From the NCBI GenBank assembly GCA_910579675.1, contig CAJTUF010000001.1:145717-209716 (forward strand): 64,000 nucleotides of DNA. The letters run 5' to 3'. Position 1 is the stretch's first letter. Each line of letters begins with the position of its first letter. Shown here in pieces: positions 34,710 to 42,625 of the stretch. Source of the stretch: an uncultured Muribaculaceae bacterium (GTDB lineage Bacteria > Bacteroidota > Bacteroidia > Bacteroidales > Muribaculaceae). The notes below the pieces were generated by a model that ran no database searches, had not been told where the DNA came from, and saw only the letters and a program-made list of their open reading frames with translations. The position numbers were made by a program, and so were the translations under genes.

Positions 34710-36050
34710 ATGTCAATACTCCATAATCTCAAGCGTGCTTTAGGTTTTGACTCCGACGACGAGATATTTCTCGACGACGAGGCCACTGCCGATGAGCCCG
34801 ACTCGACACTCAGCCTTCCGGCGCCATCCGATCCGGCGCCGGATCAAGAGCCCGTCGAGGCTGTAGAGACCATGACCGACGCCGACGCCATCGCTGCCGA
34901 TATGCTGGCGTCGGTGGTGGAGCTTTTCAATTCGTTCCAGCCCGAGTTCATAGCCTCATGCCTTGATGAGGAACGTCAGCGCCGCCTTCTTACCGAACGC
35001 CTCACCCCTGCCCTGCACCAACGCCTCGCAGCCATTGCCGAGGAGGAACGCAACAGAGTGACGCGCGAATCGGCCCGGGAGAGAGCCGGAATCGACGAAG
35101 ACCTGAAGCGAATGCGCGAACGTAATATCGAGCTTGAGAAGCGGCGTGAGGCCTTTAAAGATGAGCAGCTATCGGCCACCCGCCAGAAAAGGGCTCTTCA
35201 GGAACGGGTCCACGATCTCGAAGCACAGACCGAGCAGCTCGCTGCCGAGAAGGAGCAGCTTGAACTCGAAAACCGATCAATGGCCAACAAGCTGCGTGTG
35301 GCGGGCGTGAGCGGTGCGATTACGGCCGCCCCCGACGACGCCCAGCAGCAGAGGGAGCAGGAGCTACTCGCACAGATCGAGCGACTCACAGCCGACAATG
35401 GCGCTCTATCGGGAAAGATTCGGGACGCCGAAGCCACAGTTGCCGAAATGGACTCACTCAAGGAGCAACTCGCCGCGATGACAGCATCCCACGACGATGC
35501 CTTGAGACAGCTCTCTGAGACCGAACTGGAGTTGGCACGGCTGCAGGACGCGGCTTCACAAGCCGAGAAGATGGCCATACTCGCCGACAAGAAAGAAGCA
35601 CGTATCGCAGAGCTCAAGACTCGCCTCAAGGAATCGGAGGAGAATCTGAAGACTATAGCCCGCCTTGAGGAGGAAAACAAGACGCTACGGTCCACCATCG
35701 AATCCAACCTCTATGAGCACGCCAATGCCATGACGGCCCTGCGCAGAGAGATGGAGGAGAGCATGAAGCCTGCACCACGACGCGGCCGACCCCGCAAAAA
35801 CCGTCAGGAGGCACCCGACAACAGCACCCCGGCGGCTGAAAAGAAACCGGATAAGCAGCCACGCCGCAAAGCTCAACCCCACATATCGGCGATCGACGAG
35901 CTGATAGAGGGGAGCGAATGGCTCGTGGCTCCCACGCCTGAAGAGGTAAAGCTACCGATGGTAGAGGAACCCTCCGACGACTTCGGCTACAAGGCACCGG
36001 CACGGAAACCCACACCGCATGACGACAGCAACCAGCTCACTCTCTTCTGA
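34710..36050 (+). CDS. Coiled-coil protein with basic RGRPRK motif
   Basis: 446 residues. The N-terminus (MSILHNLKRALGFDSDDEIF) is followed by an acidic Pro-rich segment, then a long charged heptad-repeat coiled coil from about 95 to 350 rich in E, K, Q, L and R. Near residue 355 there is P-R-R-G-R-P-R-K-N-R, an AT-hook-like basic patch, then a basic Pro/Lys region and a C-terminal block (ISAIDELIEGSEWLVAPT). No catalytic motif is visible and I do not recognise the family. It begins 19 bp after the receiver/PPDK-N gene, so they are probably cotranscribed and perhaps work together. Confidence 0.78.
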   Translation: MSILHNLKRALGFDSDDEIFLDDEATADEPDSTLSLPAPSDPAPDQEPVEAVETMTDADAIAADMLASVVELFNSFQPEFIASCLDEERQRRLLTERLTPALHQRLAAIAEEERNRVTRESARERAGIDEDLKRMRERNIELEKRREAFKDEQLSATRQKRALQERVHDLEAQTEQLAAEKEQLELENRSMANKLRVAGVSGAITAAPDDAQQQREQELLAQIERLTADNGALSGKIRDAEATVAEMDSLKEQLAAMTASHDDALRQLSETELELARLQDAASQAEKMAILADKKEARIAELKTRLKESEENLKTIARLEEENKTLRSTIESNLYEHANAMTALRREMEESMKPAPRRGRPRKNRQEAPDNSTPAAEKKPDKQPRRKAQPHISAIDELIEGSEWLVAPTPEEVKLPMVEEPSDDFGYKAPARKPTPHDDSNQLTLF

Positions 36051-36109
36051 CCATCACAACATTTCCATCATCACAGAATCTATCAATCCCACACATTATC
36101 ATCAATAAT

Positions 36110-38323
36110 ATGATGCTACGCAGAATATCAATTGTAATCGCAGCCCTGGCGGCTATGCTCCAGTGCTCGGCCGCAACCGACTTCGCGCCAAACAATAAAA
36201 ACCGCTTTGCAGAGATCGAGCGGTATACCGGCAGCGAGAGGGCTCCCCGCTATCCGGCCCGCTTCAACTATCTGCCCGACGGAAAAGCATATCTCCAGCT
36301 GTCGGCCGACGGGCAGAAGCTTGTAAAGTATGACACCCGCACCGGAAAAGAACTCGAGACAGTGATGGATCTCACCCACACCCGCGAGACCACCATCAAG
36401 TCGATCGAGGGATACAAGGTGAGCGACCGTGGCGACAAGATCCTTGTGTGGCGCAACGCCCGCCCCATCTACCGCCGCTCGTTCGATGCCGAATACTATG
36501 TCTATGAAGTGCGCACCCGCATCCTCCGCCCTCTCTCGACCGACCATTCGCGCCAGCGCGCCCCCCTCTTCTCGCCCGATGGCCGCATGGTGGCTTTTGT
36601 GGGCGCCGACAATAATATCTATCTCAAGAAGCTCGACTACTGGACTGAGCTGGCAGTGACCACCGACGGCAAAGTCAACGAGATCATCAACGGTGTGCCC
36701 GACTGGGTGTATGAGGAGGAGTTTACCACCTCGTCGTCGATGACCTGGGCCCCCGACAATCTCAACCTCTGCTATATCAAATATGATGAGAGCCAGGTGC
36801 CCATGTTTACATTTCCTCTCTACGAAGGCGCCTGCAATCCCAACCCCGACTATGCCCTGTATCCGGGCGACTTCACCTACAAGTATCCGGTGGCAGGCAA
36901 GCCCAACTCGGTGGTGAGCGTTCATTCCTACGATGTCGAGACCCGCAAGACCAAGCGCATCGAGCTCCCCGACAAGCGCATCGAATATATCCCCCGCATC
37001 ACCTATGCCTACTCGCCCGAACGCCTCATAGTGGTGGCTCTCAACCGCGAGCAGACACGCATGGAGATCTATGCCGCCAACCCCAAGACCACCGTTGTCA
37101 AGAGCCTCGTGGTAGAGGAAGCAGATGCATGGCTCTCGACAGCCACTTACGAGGATATACACTATTATCCCGACTTTTTCGTGATCTCGTCGGGTCGCTC
37201 CGGCTACGAACATCTTTACCAGTATGGCTACTCCGGCTCCCTGATGAAGCAGATCACCTCGGGCGACTATGATGTGACCGCCTACTACGGCTACGATCCC
37301 GCGAAGCGCTGCCACTACTATCAGGCCGCATCGAGCAGCCCCATCAACCGCGTGGTGAGCCGCATCGACGCCAAAGGCAAGATCACCAATCTATCGCCTG
37401 AAGAGGGCACCGCATCGGCCACCTTCAGCCCCGACTATGCTTTCTACACCCTTTCGTTCAACTCGGCCAAGCAGCCTCCGGTGGTGACATTTGTCAATGC
37501 CTCGGGCGACAAGACCGTGAAAACCCTTGAAGACAACGCCGACTATGCCGCCCGCTGGGCCGATGCTCCCCGCAAGGAGTTTTTCACCATGCAGAGCGAC
37601 GGCAACACCCTCAACGGATGGATGCTCAAGCCGGCCGGATTCGATCCCTCGCGCCGCTACCCGGTGGTGATGTACCAGTATTCGGGCCCCGGATCGCAGG
37701 AGGTGCTCAACAACTGGAGCATAGGCTGGGCCAACTACTTCACCACCCAGGGCTACATAGTGATGTGTGTCGATGGCCGTGGCACCGGAGGCCGTGGCCG
37801 CGCATTCATGACCGCCGTCTACAAGCAGCTGGGCCACTATGAGTCGATCGACCAAGTCAACGCTGCCCGTTATGCAGCCTCTCTCCCCTATGTCGATGCC
37901 TCCCGCATCGGTCTCTTCGGATGGAGCTTCGGCGGATATGAGACCCTCATGGCCTCGTCGCAACCCGACGCCCCCTATGCCGCCGCAGTGGCCGTGGCTC
38001 CCGTGACCGACTGGCGCTACTACGACACCATCTATGCCGAGCGATATATGCTCACCCCCCAGATGAACCCCGACGGCTACCGCGACTCTGCGCCTCTGTG
38101 GCGTGCCGCCAATGTGCGCTGCCCTCTGCTGATCATGCACGGCACAGCCGACGACAATGTCCACTTCTCCAACGCCGTTGAATATGTGGCCCATCTACAG
38201 AATGCCGGCGGATGGTGCGACCTCTACATCTTCCCCAACATGAACCACTCCATCAACGGCTGCGGAATGCAGACAGTGGTCTACGCCCGTATGCTCGAAT
38301 ACTTCAACAGCCACATGAAGTAA
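36110..38323 (+). CDS. Dipeptidyl peptidase IV-type S9 prolyl peptidase
   Basis: A 737-residue exported serine peptidase. A signal peptide covers about residues 1-22. An eight-bladed propeller region (PF00930-like) occupies about 80-450, including VPDWVYEEEF, the double-Glu motif that binds the substrate N-terminus. The alpha/beta-hydrolase domain (about 500-737) has the nucleophile S606 in GWSFGGYE, D682 in H-G-T-A-D-D-N-V-H and H713 in M-N-H-S-I. DPP-IV removes X-Pro or X-Ala dipeptides from peptides in the periplasm. It is 60 bp after the coiled-coil gene; a small hairpin (CCGCAG/CTGCGG at 38341-38357) follows it. Confidence 0.94.
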   Translation: MMLRRISIVIAALAAMLQCSAATDFAPNNKNRFAEIERYTGSERAPRYPARFNYLPDGKAYLQLSADGQKLVKYDTRTGKELETVMDLTHTRETTIKSIEGYKVSDRGDKILVWRNARPIYRRSFDAEYYVYEVRTRILRPLSTDHSRQRAPLFSPDGRMVAFVGADNNIYLKKLDYWTELAVTTDGKVNEIINGVPDWVYEEEFTTSSSMTWAPDNLNLCYIKYDESQVPMFTFPLYEGACNPNPDYALYPGDFTYKYPVAGKPNSVVSVHSYDVETRKTKRIELPDKRIEYIPRITYAYSPERLIVVALNREQTRMEIYAANPKTTVVKSLVVEEADAWLSTATYEDIHYYPDFFVISSGRSGYEHLYQYGYSGSLMKQITSGDYDVTAYYGYDPAKRCHYYQAASSSPINRVVSRIDAKGKITNLSPEEGTASATFSPDYAFYTLSFNSAKQPPVVTFVNASGDKTVKTLEDNADYAARWADAPRKEFFTMQSDGNTLNGWMLKPAGFDPSRRYPVVMYQYSGPGSQEVLNNWSIGWANYFTTQGYIVMCVDGRGTGGRGRAFMTAVYKQLGHYESIDQVNAARYAASLPYVDASRIGLFGWSFGGYETLMASSQPDAPYAAAVAVAPVTDWRYYDTIYAERYMLTPQMNPDGYRDSAPLWRAANVRCPLLIMHGTADDNVHFSNAVEYVAHLQNAGGWCDLYIFPNMNHSINGCGMQTVVYARMLEYFNSHMK

Positions 38324-38368
38324 GCCGAAGCACCAAACATCCGCAGCCCTTCTGCGGTTAATCAAAAC

Positions 38369-39721
38369 ATGGAACAACGCCGTCGTACCGACAATCTCAA
38401 CGGAATATTCTCATTATGGCTTGAATGGATGGTCACCTCGACCTCCATTCTGGCCGTAATGCTATCACCTCTCATCTTTCGTCCCATCTGGACCCCACTG
38501 GTGGCGGTCGTCCTTGAAGTGGCGCTCTACCGGGCCATCCGCATGGGCCGCGAGGTGAGGAAAGCGCGATGCCTCCTCCCCTTTTTCATCACCACCCGCA
38601 TCCTCTTCTGGAGCGCTGTGGTGATGCTCGTGGTGCTCGTGAGCCACAACATGCTCCACCCCGACCGCATCGTGAGCCTCGGCATCAACCGCGACATCCC
38701 GTTTATCCCGGTGCTCATCGTGGCCCCCATCGCCGCCGGCGTGTGCCTGTGGATGCTCAAGCGCGGATCGTCGTTTCCATTCTGCGTCGACTGCAAGCTC
38801 CGCTTCGACACCCCCGCCGAGCGCGGATTTCTCGGGATGCTCTTCAGCCAGGAGGGCACCTCGCAGATCCGGGTTCTCCTCGCCGGAGCGCTCCTCCTGT
38901 CCATCTCCTCGTGGGCCTACTACATTGTCAAGTATGTCAACTCCAACCTCAATAGCGCCGACCGATACTTCTTTTTCGGCATCCCCGCCGCCCTGTGGGT
39001 GATTGCAGCCCTCTACATGTCGCTCCGCTATCTCGGCATATACCGCTACTACGATCAGGACTTAGAGGGGTCGCAGCAGCGCAAAGGCACTTCATCCAAA
39101 GCCCGCTACCTCATTATCCACGACAATAAGCTCCTCATCAGGCTCCCCGAGGCCGACTCCTGCTCCGACTCCTACATCGACCTCAACCGCACCAAAGCCG
39201 ACACCCCGGCCGAGATTGTGCTCCCCTACCGCCGCGACCTCCCGCTCCACGAGGCCGTGCGCTATCTCGAAGGCACCCTCCCCGCCATCGAGGGTGCGCG
39301 CGTGAGGTTTCTCTACTCAAACAGCGAGTGGAATGCCGACTGCAACCTCTTCCACTTCATCGTGGCCATCGACAACAGCGCCATGGCAGAAGCCTTGACT
39401 GCCGCCATGCCCGACGCAATGTGGGTGTCGCTCCATCAGTTCAACGAAATGCTCATGGCCGCTCAGATCGACCCCCTTCTCGCATCCGAGATCCACCGCA
39501 TCTACACCGCCTCCATGGCCTTCAAGACCTACGACCCCCGCGGCAAGCGCCTATACCCCATCAAGCACTACCGGCCCACATTCCGCCTCGGCGACGTGAT
39601 CGACTACAAAGTCGACTTCAACGATCGCCACTGGCTCTACGTGGCTCGCTGCAATCAAGACGTGCCCCTCTGGCGCCTCCGGTCGTTCTGGCGACGCCAC
39701 ATCAACGGCCTCTCCTACTGA
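38369..39721 (+). CDS. Unknown polytopic membrane protein with soluble C-terminal domain
   Basis: 450 residues. Hydrophobic segments lie at about 20-38, 42-55, 75-95, 108-128, 172-192 and 202-222, giving about six transmembrane helices. The stretch F-C-V-D-C-K-L-R-F (about 145) has a C-x-x-C pair within the membrane half. The C-terminal 220 residues are soluble and contain DSYIDLNRTKADTPAEI, a charged region and a basic end. I do not recognise a family. The gene is 46 bp after the DPP-IV gene and 28 bp before miaA. Codon use is normal, so it is likely real. Confidence 0.72.
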   Translation: MEQRRRTDNLNGIFSLWLEWMVTSTSILAVMLSPLIFRPIWTPLVAVVLEVALYRAIRMGREVRKARCLLPFFITTRILFWSAVVMLVVLVSHNMLHPDRIVSLGINRDIPFIPVLIVAPIAAGVCLWMLKRGSSFPFCVDCKLRFDTPAERGFLGMLFSQEGTSQIRVLLAGALLLSISSWAYYIVKYVNSNLNSADRYFFFGIPAALWVIAALYMSLRYLGIYRYYDQDLEGSQQRKGTSSKARYLIIHDNKLLIRLPEADSCSDSYIDLNRTKADTPAEIVLPYRRDLPLHEAVRYLEGTLPAIEGARVRFLYSNSEWNADCNLFHFIVAIDNSAMAEALTAAMPDAMWVSLHQFNEMLMAAQIDPLLASEIHRIYTASMAFKTYDPRGKRLYPIKHYRPTFRLGDVIDYKVDFNDRHWLYVARCNQDVPLWRLRSFWRRHINGLSY

Positions 39722-39749
39722 TCATCCCCTCACTCATCCCCTTACCGAT

Positions 39750-40655
39750 ATGATAGTCATCACAGGGCCCACCGCTTCGGGCAAGACAGCCCGCGCCGTC
39801 CACCTTGCCCGCGCAATAGGCGGCGAGATTGTCTCGGCCGACTCCCGTCAGGTCTACCGCTCCATGGACATAGGCTCCGGCAAAGACCTCGACGAATATG
39901 GCGAAGTGCCCTACCATATGATCGACGTGGCTCCAGCCGGCGAGGTGTTTAATCTCTTCCGCTACCTCGACGAAGCCCGCGCAGCCATCGCCTCGATCGA
40001 GAGCCGAGGCAAAACACCCATCGTGTGTGGCGGATCGGGCATGTATGTCGAGGCCCTCGCCCGGGGCACCATCCTCCCCCGGGTGCCACGCAACGACGAT
40101 CTGCGCCAGCGCCTCGACCCCCTGCCCCTCGACGAGCTGCGGAGCATACTCGCCTCCATGAAGACCCTCCACAACACCTCCGACACCGACACCCGCGCCC
40201 GCGCCATCCGCGCCATCGAGATCCAGACCTACTATCGCGACCACCCCGAGGCCGACCCCGGCCGACCCTCCGGCCCCCTTGTCCGGCCCCTCATAATCGG
40301 GGTCGATATCGACCGCAACACCCGCCGCGAGCGCATATCGCGCCGCCTCGACCAGCGCCTCGCCGCCGGGATGGTCGACGAAGTGAGGGCCCTGATCGAC
40401 AGCGGCGTCGACCCCGACATCCTTATCGGCTACGGTCTCGAATACCGGTTTATCACCCGCCACCTGCTCGGCGCCCTATCGGCTGCCGAGATGCGGCGGC
40501 AGCTCGAAACAGCCATCCATCAGTTTGCCAAGCGGCAGATGACATGGCTCCGCGGCATGGAGCGCCGCGGCCTGCCCATATGCTGGATCTCCGCATCGCT
40601 CCCGCCGCGCGAATTTACCGACTCTATCATCTCTCTCATGGCCGCCCGACAATGA
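39750..40655 (+). CDS. miaA: tRNA dimethylallyltransferase
   Basis: The 301-residue enzyme transfers a dimethylallyl group to N6 of A37 in tRNAs that read codons starting with U. The P-loop GPTASGKT (6-13), S-A-D-S-R-Q-V-Y near 30, G-T-G-L-Y-like G-G-S-G-M-Y-V-E-A near 90, and the D-R-N-T-R-R-E-R-I and G-Y-G-L-E-Y-R-F segments are family motifs. It is slightly divergent from standard MiaA, and in Bacteroidales two MiaA types can coexist. The stop TGA overlaps the ATG of the next gene (ATGA), so the two are coupled. Confidence 0.92.
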   Translation: MIVITGPTASGKTARAVHLARAIGGEIVSADSRQVYRSMDIGSGKDLDEYGEVPYHMIDVAPAGEVFNLFRYLDEARAAIASIESRGKTPIVCGGSGMYVEALARGTILPRVPRNDDLRQRLDPLPLDELRSILASMKTLHNTSDTDTRARAIRAIEIQTYYRDHPEADPGRPSGPLVRPLIIGVDIDRNTRRERISRRLDQRLAAGMVDEVRALIDSGVDPDILIGYGLEYRFITRHLLGALSAAEMRRQLETAIHQFAKRQMTWLRGMERRGLPICWISASLPPREFTDSIISLMAARQ

Positions 40656-41650
40656 CCCGCCTCCTCCCGCTGATGATGCTCCTGCTCTCAGCCCTGTCAG
40701 CTCTTGCCGTCATTCCCCGGCGCATCTACCACATAGCATCCCCCCTGCCCCTCACCGACACCATTGCCATCTATCCCCCGCTCGGCTCCGAGGCCTATGG
40801 CGCCATCGAGGCCCGGATCGCAATCAGCGGCTCCGAGCGGCTCCACAGCGGGCCCGCCCGCTCATGGTTTGAGATAGGCTGTGGCGACCTGAGGCTCCGG
40901 TGCAGGCTCAACACCGATGTGGCCGACAATCTCTACGACCGCCGCAGCATGACTATAAGCCTTTTCATCGCCGACAGCCTCGTGGCCCAGAGCAACCCCT
41001 CCGCCGGATTGGCGCTCGACAATGGGCCCAACACCTGCCTCATCGAGTGGAACTCCGCCGCCGACACCGCCAGCGTCTATGCCGGCAGCGCGCGCCTGTC
41101 GCTCGTGATGAAAGCCGCCGCTCCCGCCCCTGCAGGGAGCGCCCACGCCACCCTCCGGGTCGAGGGATCGGCCATCGCCACAATGCTCGTTGCCGAAGAG
41201 CGCCTCCCCTCAAGATCAGAGCGCCTCGCCGGGCTCCCCTCCCACCTCGCCGACAGCCTTATATCATCCGCATCCGCTCCCCACCCATTCCCCGAAGGGA
41301 TCTACGCCTATCTCGACCGCGCCGCCGACCCCGCCATAGCACGCCCCGGCGGACGCTACACACTTTTGGTCAGAGAGCTGCCAGAGCATCGCGGAAGCTA
41401 CGGCATCTACTATATAGCAGGGGCCGAAGTCGACCCCACCCTCTGGCGCCCCGGCATGCTCAAAGGCTCCATCTCGGCCACCCCATTCCGCAACCAATAC
41501 GACCTCCTATGGCACGACGCCCATGGCAACCCCATCCCGGGCTGTGAAGACTCGTATGCCACCACCGACAGCTCCACTCAGACCCTCACTCTTACCTTCC
41601 CTTCGCTCGACGGCGCAACTATCCGCTTCGCCCGGCAAGTCAACCCCTGA
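40652..41650 (+). CDS. Unknown exported protein
   Basis: 332 residues beginning with a signal peptide (MTRLLPLMMLLLSALSALAV). The rest is predicted beta-rich with repeated short hydrophobic strands (WFEIGCGDLRLRCRLN, TISLFIADSLVA, ARLSLVMKAAA) and no transmembrane helix. I do not recognise the family. The start overlaps the miaA stop by 4 bp, and the frame continues upstream inside miaA, which is rejected as an extension. It is followed 10 bp later by the AraC regulator. The role could be a periplasmic or surface protein; nothing more can be read. Confidence 0.7.
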   Translation: MTRLLPLMMLLLSALSALAVIPRRIYHIASPLPLTDTIAIYPPLGSEAYGAIEARIAISGSERLHSGPARSWFEIGCGDLRLRCRLNTDVADNLYDRRSMTISLFIADSLVAQSNPSAGLALDNGPNTCLIEWNSAADTASVYAGSARLSLVMKAAAPAPAGSAHATLRVEGSAIATMLVAEERLPSRSERLAGLPSHLADSLISSASAPHPFPEGIYAYLDRAADPAIARPGGRYTLLVRELPEHRGSYGIYYIAGAEVDPTLWRPGMLKGSISATPFRNQYDLLWHDAHGNPIPGCEDSYATTDSSTQTLTLTFPSLDGATIRFARQVNP

Positions 41651-41660
41651 TCTCACGTCT

Positions 41661-42491
41661 ATGCACTCTCCCACTCCTCCCCCCTCCCAGCCATGGAGCC
41701 ATTTCACCGAGGTGTTTCGCGAGATTTCGTTTGATCCACACTCCACCTTCGGCCCTCACTCCCACCATCGCGTTGAGGTGAACTATGTCAAAAGAGGATC
41801 ATGCACAATAACCACCGACACCATATGCCGCCACTTCGGTCGTGGTGATATAATGGTCATACCATCGGGTGTGCGCCATTATTTTGAAGTCGGGCAGCAC
41901 TCCACAGCCTTGATTCAGCTTGAGTTTCGCCCCGAGATCTTCGCACTTATCCCGGGACTACCACCAAGCGAAGCTATGCGGTTACCCGAATTTCTCACCG
42001 ACAGCGGCTCCACAGTCATGGCCATACGCAGCGATATACGCATCAAATCGGTCATGCGCAATATAATATGGGAGCTGCACAACCAAGCCCACGGCTACCC
42101 CACCGTGCTTGCCGCGTTATATACCCAGCTCTGGATACTCCTCAGCCGCGCCCATGCCGACGCAGAGGAGCGCCGGGCTCTAAAACCAGCAATCGCGCCA
42201 TTGGTGAGCCTTATCCGGCGCGAAGCATGCAAACCTGTCACCATCAACGATATTGCAGCCGCTGCAGGTATATCGTCAAGATATATGCGCAAACTGTTCA
42301 GGCAGCAGTTTGACATCACTCCGGGTACATACCTTTCACGCTGTCGTATCGACACCGCCAAAGAAATGCTTGCCAACACAGATATGTCGATAAAAGAGGT
42401 AGCCTACGCCTGTGGTTTCACCTCTCCCCGACACTTTGTGAGCGTGTTCAAGCGATTGGAAGGGATAGCCCCTTTTTCTGCCTTTAATTGA
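41661..42491 (+). CDS. AraC-family transcriptional regulator with cupin sensor
   Basis: 276 residues. The N-terminal part is a cupin-type ligand-binding domain (GPHSHHRVEVNYVKRGSCTI then G-D-I-M-V-I-P-S-G-V-R-H-Y-F, histidines 31, 33 and 34 included). The C-terminal 95 residues hold the two helix-turn-helix motifs of the AraC family (I-N-D-I-A-A-A-A-G-I-S-S-R-Y-M-R-K-L-F-R and M-S-I-K-E-V-A-Y-A-C-G-F-T-S-P-R-H-F). This form usually senses a sugar. It is 134 bp upstream of the GH2 glycosidase gene and most likely regulates it (inference). The ATG at 41661 starts a typical short N-terminus. Confidence 0.9.
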   Translation: MHSPTPPPSQPWSHFTEVFREISFDPHSTFGPHSHHRVEVNYVKRGSCTITTDTICRHFGRGDIMVIPSGVRHYFEVGQHSTALIQLEFRPEIFALIPGLPPSEAMRLPEFLTDSGSTVMAIRSDIRIKSVMRNIIWELHNQAHGYPTVLAALYTQLWILLSRAHADAEERRALKPAIAPLVSLIRREACKPVTINDIAAAAGISSRYMRKLFRQQFDITPGTYLSRCRIDTAKEMLANTDMSIKEVAYACGFTSPRHFVSVFKRLEGIAPFSAFN

Positions 42492-42560
42492 GCCTCATTG
42501 GAGTTCCGTTTTGCGTTTCATCTGTGGTTGGTTGTTCCGCGTCCGGTTTATCTTTTTCTG

Positions 42561-42568
42561 TAATTTTG
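42561..42568 (+). promoter_or_regulatory. -7 box upstream of the GH2 gene
   Basis: TAATTTTG matches TAnnTTTG, 57 bp before the ATG at 42626 in the gap after the AraC gene. No TTTG is at the -33 distance, which would fit a promoter that needs an activator. Confidence 0.5.
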
Positions 42569-42625
42569 CAATGGTATCTATTCTATCCATCAATAATATC
42601 AGAGAATCACAAAACAGACTTGCAG

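Noticed and set aside
38341..38357. Terminator after the DPP-IV gene
   Set aside because: The 6-bp stem (CCGCAG/CTGCGG) is short and not followed by a T-run, so it was not listed as a feature.
40025..40651. Upstream extension of the secreted protein inside miaA
   Set aside because: The extension is Arg/Pro/His-rich, overlaps miaA in another frame, and the signal peptide marks the start at 40652.
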